Positions 49,801 through 58,800 of a stretch of 64,000 nucleotides of DNA are shown here, in pieces. A model generated the notes under the pieces. It saw only the letters and a program-made list of their open reading frames with translations. It had not been told where the DNA came from and did not search any database. The DNA comes from Nymphaea colorata. Lineage: Eukaryota > Streptophyta > Magnoliopsida > Nymphaeales > Nymphaeaceae. The stretch lies in contig NC_045143.1 in assembly GCF_008831285.2 (NCBI RefSeq), positions 12,513,214 through 12,577,213 of the forward strand, in the 5' to 3' direction. A program made the position numbers and the translations under genes. Numbering within the stretch: the first letter of the stretch is position 1; every line of letters begins with the position of its first letter.

Positions 49801-52800
49801 CAAATGGTGCGAAAGGGTGAAGGGGGGTGTATCGTACGATACGGGGTCGTATCGTACGATACGTACAACACTGTATAAAACCTACTTTGAGCAGCACATG
49901 GTGGCGAAATTTTTAGCTGGGTTATCTTCTGATTTTGCAGTGGCCAAAAAACAAGATTTCCTTCCAAGTAGACGCAATACCCTGAAGTAGATCTTCTAGT
50001 ATCATATTAAGCCGCTGCACTTGAGCGAGAACAAACATCTTGTCTCTTGCTCCTCCAAACAACAAGATTTCCTCCCAAGTAGACGCAGTACCCTGAAGTA
50101 GATCTTCTAGTATCAACACAGCCTGCCCAGTCTGCATCTGAATACCCCTCTATCTCAATCCTCAATCGGCCCTTATTTCACATATAGAAGCCCCTTGCCA
50201 GGATTCCTCTTCAAGTAACACAAGATTCTGTCGACAGCCTTCAGGTGAGTATCTGTAGGCGCGTGCATGAACTGACTCATCACATTCACAGCAAAGGTGA
50301 TATCAGGTCTAGTCAGATTTAGGTAGATCAATCTTCCAGCCAGACATTGATACCTCTCCTTAGCTTCTTCACAAAGAGGTTCTCTATCCTTAATACTGAG
50401 TTTGTGTCAAACATCCAGAGGAGTAGAAGCCGGTCTACACCCTAGTTTTCCTGTCTCCTTCAGTAAATCCAGAATATACTTCCTTTGATTTAGCACAAGG
50501 GTCGTACCTGATCTAGAAATTTCAATACGAAGAAAATGTCTTAGTTTGCCAAGGTCCTTGAGATCAAATTCAGCAGCCAGTAAACCATTTAATCTTGTTA
50601 TCTCATCTTCATCATCACATGTAACAATCATATCATCAACGTAGACTAACAAGAGAGTAACCTTACCTTCTTTCCTCTTTACAAACAGAGTATGATCTCT
50701 GTTTCCTTGATCATTACAAGTCTAAGACGTTCAAACCATACTTGGGGAGACTGCTTGAGCCCATACAAAGCCTTTTTCAGTTTACAGCATTTTTCCGGTT
50801 TCTCATATCCTGGGGGCATACACATATACACTTCTTCTTCAAGATCTCAATTGGGAAAAATATTCTTAACGTCAAGTTGGCACATCTTCCACTCATTCAA
50901 CACTGCTAGAGAAATAATAACTCTAACAGTCTTCATCTTTGCAACAAGAGCAAAAGTCTCCAAGTAGTCAATCCCATATTTTTGACTAAACCCCTTGGCA
51001 ACCAGGCGAGCTTTGTACCTCTCAACATTCCCATCTGGTCTGTACTTAATGGCGTAGACCCACTTGGATTCAACCAGATGAGCCGCTTCAGGGATCTTTA
51101 CCACTTCCCATGTCCGGTTTCTGCTCAAGGCTTCTATCTCTTCTTGCATAGCATGAGTCCACTTGGGATCATTCTGAGCCTCTATAACAGTCCTGGGAAT
51201 CACAGTCAAAGAGAGAGATGATACAACACATTTGTAATCCGTGGTCAGTCTAGAATATGATACAAAGTTACCAATAGGGTGTTGCGTACATGACCTGACT
51301 CCCTTTCTCAGCGCAATGAGAAGCTCCTCATTTTTAGTTTGTGTCTGAATGTCTTCCTCAATAGGTTTCTTCTGAGCACGACTTGGGTCATCCAGGGAAG
51401 AAGAAGGATTGGGATTAGGAGTAAAATTCTCACCATCAGTCTCTTTATCTGTACGAACTCTTCGCCTAGAGTACATCTGCCCAAACAAGCGACTACATTC
51501 CTCTTCCGTCCCAGTGGAACACCTTTCATTCCTCTCATGTTCAAGCACCTCAACAATCGGTGGACTCTCTTCTCGCTTGTACTCCAAGAAATCTGTAAAT
51601 TGAATTTTCTGACTCGGAGAATACTCTTTTCCTTACATAGACTTCTTCCCCTGAAGAGAATTCTCACCAAAATAAGAGACATGTTCCAAGAATGTGACGT
51701 TCTTGGTAACGTAAACACGACTAGTGGTAGGATCGAGACATTTATACCCCTTTTGAGTAGGAGGATACCCAACAAATATTCCCTTAATTGACTTTGGATC
51801 AAGTTTTTTAACAGTAGGGCTGTGATCATGAATGAAGCAAACACGTCCAAAGACACGAATGAAGCAAACACGTCCGAAGACACGAGGGGGTAGATGAAAG
51901 GGTTACGATTATGTCGAAGCATAGAGTGGGGGCTCCGCCCATTTAACACACGACTAGGCATGCGGTTAATCAAGTATGCACTAGTAAGAACAACATCTCC
52001 CCAATAATGTTTTGGAAGATTCCTTTGAAACAAGAGGGCTTTGGTGACATTATGCAGCTTATGATTTTTTCTCTCAGCGACCCCATTTTGAGAAGCGGTA
52101 TAGCTACAAGATGTCTCATGAACAATCCCCCTTTGTCGAAGAAATCCTCAACAGCTTGACACACATACTCACGAGCATTATCAAACCGAAAGGTCTTAAC
52201 GGAACCACCATGTTGGTTCTCCACAAGAAAAATGAAGGTCTTTATGACATGAGGCACTTCGCTACGATCTTTCTATAGGTAAACAAAGGTACTCCTTGAG
52301 TAATAATCTATAAAGGTTATAAAATACTGAAAACCATAACGGGTATGAATTCCCAAAGGCCCTCACACATAAGAATGAATCAAGGGAAAAACTTCATTAG
52401 AACGACTGTTGGAAACAGGGTATGAAGCCCTAACATGTTTAGCAAACTGACATACATCACAAGATATCATAGATATGTTCAAACTAGAACATAACTGTTT
52501 CAAAACTCCAAAAGGGAGATGTTCAAGGCGTTAATGTCAATACAAAAATAACTGAAGACAATCTCCTCTCTTCTTCTCGGTCCTCCTAACTGCTGTCATA
52601 AGAGCATTGGCCACACAGATGGGAAGTCGATATAAGCCTTCAGACACCAAACCAATCCCAATCCTCTTCCCTGTCACCAAATCTTGCAAAACACGACGAT
52701 TTGCAGAGAATATGAGCTCACAGTTCAACTCCTTAGTAATGTTGCTGACAGATAACAGATTCAAGGGAAGACGAGGAACATGTAAGGCACCATGTACTAA

Positions 52801-55800
52801 AAATTTGTTTAACAAAGAAAGACTCTCTTTTCCTGCCATAGAGGTAAAGGAACCATCGGCAAGAGAAAAACGTTCCTTTTCAGAAGATAGCTTATACTCA
52901 TGAAAAAACTTAGGATTGCCAGTCATGTGATGGGTGGCACCACTGTGAACAATCCATTCTTCCATAAAAGAATTACCTTTTTCACCAGAAATGGCCAGAG
53001 CATGGTTAACCTTCACATCATCTGACACTTCGGCCTGACCAACATCAATCTGACTTAGATAAGCACGAAGCTCACGAATCTGTTCAGCTGAGATAGAGGC
53101 TTTCCCTCCACTAGAGTTGGTAGCATCAGAAGTAGATTTCTTCCCACTGGAAGGTTTCCCTCGGCTATTCTTCTTTTCAGGATGGAGGTCCCAACAAAAA
53201 TCCACTGTATGACCAGTCTTTTTGCAGTGAGTGCACTTGCGAGGAAGTCGGGCAGCTCCTACAGGACCACGGCTAACAAGGGCAGACCTCTCATTATACG
53301 AGATGTGATTCCCCTTTTTTCCAGTAGTAACAAGGCGTCTTTGCTCTTTAGCCTCTACACAGGCATAAGCATCTTCAATACTAGGTAGTCTGTCAGAATT
53401 AAGGATTTGACTCCTTATACCTTCAAAGTCATCATTCAACCCTGCTAAAAATAAGAATACCCTATTCTCTCATTCTTTGGCTAAATAATGCACTTGATCT
53501 TGAGGACAATCCCAAGTGTCATCAGAGTAGTAGTCAAGTTCCTCCCACTTAGATTTCAAGGCAGCATAGAAATCTGCTACAGAGTGTTCACCTTGCCGAA
53601 GAGAATAGACATCCTTCATCAACTGATACACCCGAACAACTTTCTTCTTTTGGCTATACATCTGCTCAAGTATAACCCACATATTCCTCGCAGTCTTCTT
53701 GCGAAGAATAAGAGGTTGAATCTCGGGGGACACAGAGTTGACAATCCAAGTCTTAACTTGGTTGTCCTCAAGAAACCATGTGTCCTAGGCAACATTTGTC
53801 TCAGCCGGTTCAATCTTCCTCCCCTTTATATAAGCAATTCTGCCTCGACCTGCGATCTCCATAGTCATAGCAGCAGACCATTGAAGGTAGTTTTCTTTGG
53901 TAAGACGGATAGTGGTGACCTGAACATGTATATTTTCAATTCTAACACCCCCAACTTCAGTCTGACCAGTGTTTACAGTAGAAGAGGATGATTCAGCCAT
54001 CTCACAACAGCAAAACAGCCAACCACAAGAAGAGAAGGCACGCAGGCCGCAACAACAAACACATAACAACAGGGCGAAAGATAAAAGAAAGAAAGATTAC
54101 TTGCTGAAACGATGACAGGCACCACTGGGACTGGACGATGCAACAGAAGTGGGCGGCGTCTTAGACGATGAACAACAACGGAACAACACGTCGCGCCAGA
54201 GAGGGGAGTAGTAGGGAGGCGGCGATAGGGAGCAGCAAGCCGGCGACAGGGAGCAGAGACGGGAAGAGGGGTCGTCTCTTGTCTGCAGCAAAGGCTCGAG
54301 CTGAAGCAGACGAGGATGTAGCAGTGGAGCAGCGGCCGAGCAAGGAGCAGTGGCGGAGTAGGGAGCAGGGTGATGATGGCACCCCACGCACGGCAGGAGA
54401 GGGCATCTAGTAGGCCACGACAGCAAAATAGAGGCGCCAGAGCTCTATGGGAACTGGCAGAGAGCGTACCAGGAGAGACACGTTGAGGGGCCTGGCAGCA
54501 ACGACAGATCTAGAGACGAGAGCAGTGTTGGGCGAAGCAGGCAGACAACATCGGGCGATGAAGCGATGCTGGGACAGACACGAGAGGCGACGTCGTTGGA
54601 GCGAGACGCTCACAGAGGCGGGCGACGGTCTCAGGCGATAGTGGACCTCGGGCGACAGTGAGCAAAAAGGGCACCGTCAGGCGATGTTGGGCTCGGGCGA
54701 TGGAGGAGCTCGAGCGATGATACCAGGCAGAGCGTCGGGCGATGTTGGGCTTGGGTGATGTCACAGCACGAGTCGACGGTGTCCACCGGAGCTTCACGAC
54801 GACAAACGACCTTTCACCAAACAGAGTCGAGGGATTCTTCGTCAAATCTGAACAGTAATCTCAGAAACTATTCGGCTTTGATACCATGTAGAAACAATAA
54901 AAGCGAGGGAACAAGGAACAAACACAGATGTAACGTGGAAAACCCCTCAACAAGAGGGAAGAAACCACGGGTGAGGAGGACTGGTGCCCACTAGCCTTAG
55001 AATATTATTCACACACCGAAAATTAGGGTTTACACAGGTTAAGTAGGGTTATAACAGTAACACACTAGATCGGGTCCAGATCCAGACCCGGATAGGTGAC
55101 CCAAATTCAACATACGTCAACAGCTGCCACCAATCATCTTCCCAGTTGGTCAGTCCTGAAAATAACATGAACCAAGATAAAAAATGACTGTACACTGTAA
55201 GTCAATAGCCAGCTGCTTAACTGATAACAAATTAATAGGAAATTGAGGAGCATATAGCACGTGTAATAGTACCTAAGTGTGGTAGGTAGATATCACCGCT
55301 GCCCAAAACAGGAGACATCTTGCCATCAGCCAGTCTGACATGCTGTGGTGTAGAGAATCTGATTAATGATGAAAACTTCTGTGGTTGATTACAGCAGTGC
55401 CTGGAGGCACCAGAATCTATCATCCACATCATATTATTAGTGAGAGCACCGATAAAGAGGGTTGAGCCTATTACAACAGTATTGGCAAATGTAGAGGTAG
55501 ATCTCTGAGCAAGAACAAGATAATATTCATACTTAAGGGAATATGACATGGATATAGGAGGATCAGTAGAAGACTCAACCATAGATATTGTCGCCCTTGA
55601 GGGAGCTGTTTGGGATGAAGGACCTTTGTCTGCAGTGATTCTACCTCCACCAAGTCCAGGTGGACCAGATCATGGTTTCATATGAGAAGGAATTTCCAGC
55701 CATAGTAAACTCCCAAACAGAATTTGACGCACAATATATGTAGGTATAAGATGCAGTAGCAGCAACAAAGGAGAAAAGTATCTTCACACACCACCACAGT

Positions 55801-58800
55801 AAAAAAAATTTGATAGGCTGGGCAACAAAAAAGGATCTGTAATCACTAGATCTGAATCACGGTTAGTACCAGTTTACTCCACTTTCAGCCGATGATCGTA
55901 GCAGCTCCACTTCTAGTTGTCTCACATATGACAGCTCACACACCTCGCAGTCCAGATTCTGCTCCACATAAACAGTCGATGACTGGTGCTGCACCAGCCT
56001 TAGTGATCCCACATACGATTGCACATAGGACTAGCAATTTTAACCAACATTCACATATGGCAGATCAATTATGCTACAAGGCTCTAATCATCACACATGA
56101 CTAGCATACTCTGATCATGCCTGAAACTGCATCCACGACCAGAGAGACTGCTGCTGATTTCTGCATATTATAGCAGACTGTTGATTTCAGAAGATTGCTG
56201 CTGGCCCACGTACAAACTTTCCGAAGACTGCTGCTGATTTCTGCATATTACAGCAGACTGTTGTTGCTCTGCTTTCAGTCGCCCACCTACGATCAGCAGA
56301 GCACCATCCACGACAAGAACAAGGCTGAAACAGCCTCCACGATCAGCAGATCAACTCTGCTCCACATGCCAAACTTTGCTCCACACGATCTGAGGTTTCA
56401 CATCTATAATCTGTAGATCATTCTGTTCTTCACGTCAAACTGCATCCACAAACAGCAGCTCCTCACTTCAAACTGCATCCACAACAAGCAGATTGACTTT
56501 GCCCCACACGGTCAACATAAAACTCTGATCACAATAGCAGTAACATCCACAAGATCCACTTAAGGATCTGAGCAAGCCTTCCTCATAGGCATGATCAGGC
56601 CCTTCTCCACACAGCACACCCAACCTCTATTCTCTTACCGTTTCCTTATTGGGTGATAAGAGGGAATAGAGATGGGCGATGAGAAGAGGGAGGAAGGAAG
56701 AGGTCGCTGGAGAAGATGGTCGCCGGAGAACTCACTTGGCTGTCGACACCGGAGAAGGCTCTGATACCATGTTATGATGAGAGAGAGAGTCCAAAAGAAT
56801 ACTCATTAACGTAAACCCTAATCTCAAGTTAAAGAGATTAGGGCTGGCAGTACAGAAATTACAAAAACAGTCCAACAAGTATAAGAAAATATTTAAAGAC
56901 CTACTCTCTAACTTTCTAATATTGCAAAAATCCTCTTTAACAAGTTACACACGCAATTGCTTCGTTCTTCATGTGTCCTTTCCTCATAAAATAACTCGTA
57001 CAAACAGATAAAAGAGATTATGCAGGATAGTGAAGGCAATGAAAGAGAAGACATTTTGAACCTGGTACAAACAGATAAAAGAATATTCTGCTATTGCACC
57101 TTTTACGTTGCAGGGTGTATTGAGAGGAGATTAAACAATAAGTAAAAGTTAGGAAATTATGATTGGTGACAGAAAAATAAGAAACACAAGAACAGAGGCC
57201 TTCTGGTGAAAAAAAATACTTGCAGTTGAGTAATCTTTTGTGATCTTGTCATATTATAGCTTATTGGACTTCTTCATGCTCATTTCTGGTGCTAAAGAAC
57301 TTATCAAAATTATCATTTTTGGATCTTGAGTGGTTGAAGCACGTGGTTTACAAAAAAACATGAGTCCTATTTAATATTTTTTTAATATTTACTGCTGCCT
57401 ACTTGTCCTTGTCATGTCACTAGCATTTTATTCCATGCTACACATACGTAACTGTGCAGTTTGAACTGCAGATATTGAACTTCTTTCTGATTCCAGGTAC
57501 CAGGCTGTGGCATACATATCTGCTTCTGCAACCATTTATCAGGATGACAAGGTTGGGGTAACTATTGTTCACAATTCTTGGAAGCCTCTGGGCTTTGATA
57601 CCTTTGTTAGCATCGGCTAACAACTCACTCACACACCCCCACTTGAAGCCAGCTTCAGAGAATAATTATATTGCTTCTTAGGTTTCTAATCCCCATTAAG
57701 AGCTATGTATGTATCCTCAATACTAGTTATTGGGTTTATTATCAACTAACTATTTACCTAATCCAACCAACGACTTACATAAGGGTCATATCCATCCGAC
57801 TCACAAACCCACATCTAAAATAGGAAAAATGAGAGAATAAGAAAATTGGTCAGCGGTTCGGTTCTGTCCAGATCTTACAAGAACTATCTGAACCTTGGAG
57901 CCGGCAGTCTTAGAGAGAGAATAACTTGTTATTTACTAACCCTAATCTCAATAATAAAGAGATTAGGGCAAAGGTAGAGACTTACAAATAACATCAACTA
58001 AAAATAGAGGAATGTTTAAAGAGAACTCCTAACTATTAAATATTGCAAAGAACCACCTAGAAACTTAAAGTCTTCTAATTCAACAGATACCATGTAAATC
58101 AAGCCCCAATACCAACTGGTTGGTGCCCAGCCTCAAGAGAGGTCAGTCAAACAACTTGGCCACTTAGCCAAAACAAAGTTTTCACACTATTAATCCAGAA
58201 ACAAATACAAGAAGAAGGCACTCAGGCAATTGTTTACAATGGGAAAGGCTTCCATTATTTATAGACAGCAAAAGGAGAAGTAGAGGAAGGGAGGTAGTTC
58301 CAACGGCTAGCAAATGGCCAGCTCAATCAGCTCAGCTGTTTAACAGCTGAACCAAATAAAACATAAAAAAGTAAAGAAAGAAAAATTAAAAAAAAAGAAA
58401 AAGAAAAATAAGATGAACATATAAAAGTTACAAGAACATTATATATGTATATACATACATACTCAAGTCAAACCTCAATGAGTGATTGACGCATACTTAC
58501 ATAATTTCTAATGCTTCATTATACTGTTACTCTACTAAAAGAACACTCATTGAGGTTTACTATAAGATTAAATGATGCAAAACAAGTACATTATATGTCA
58601 TGGCAAAGAACATTATGATATCAAAATGCATCTAATATCAAATCTGTCCATGTGAGATAAGGCTAACGAATTGCACAATGTGCCATTTATATTCCTTTAA
58701 AGTTTAAACAGTGCATGTACAATTACTGAGTCGTTCATTCTTCTAACCCAAAGTAATGTGCCGTTCATGGTACTGCTTCTCAAATTTTGTTTATCATGCT

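Larger units (their letters stand above)
41571..49873 (-). mobile_element. hAT transposon with decayed transposase, itself carrying Copia-E
   Basis: The termini are CAATGTTGTA (41571) and TACAACACTG (ends 49873), 9 of 10 matched as inverted repeats. The 8-bp target duplication TATAAAAC flanks it (41563-41570, 49874-49881). Subterminal CGTATCG/CGATACG motifs are dense at both ends. Without Copia-E it is ~3.4 kb. The minus strand encodes a BED-finger/DUF659/hAT-dimerisation transposase, now broken. It is inserted in gag of Copia F. Confidence 0.93.
40279..49947 (+). mobile_element. Copia F: plus-strand Copia 5' half, interrupted by an hAT element
   Basis: An LTR ending ACGTCAACA at 40463 is followed by the primer site TGGTATCAGAGCC (40464-40476), a leader and gag from 41087. 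The hAT element sits at 41571-49873 between copies of TATAAAAC. Gag resumes at 49882 ([17 protein letters not shown]) and ends abruptly at about 49947, where truncated Copia G of opposite strand begins. The LTR start is uncertain. Its gag is related to Copia D. Confidence 0.8.
49948..55122 (-). mobile_element. Copia G: truncated minus-strand Copia, 5' LTR only
   Basis: The 5' LTR is 54887-55122 (236 bp, TGTAGAAACA to GTCAACA) with the primer site TGGTATCAAAGCC (54874-54886) inside it. Gag, protease, integrase, RT and part of RNase H follow leftward, all interrupted. The left end stops inside RNase H, abutting Copia F gag at about 49947; the 3' LTR is absent. A ~55-bp RNase H piece is duplicated at 49951-50004 and 50061-50115. 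Confidence 0.88.
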
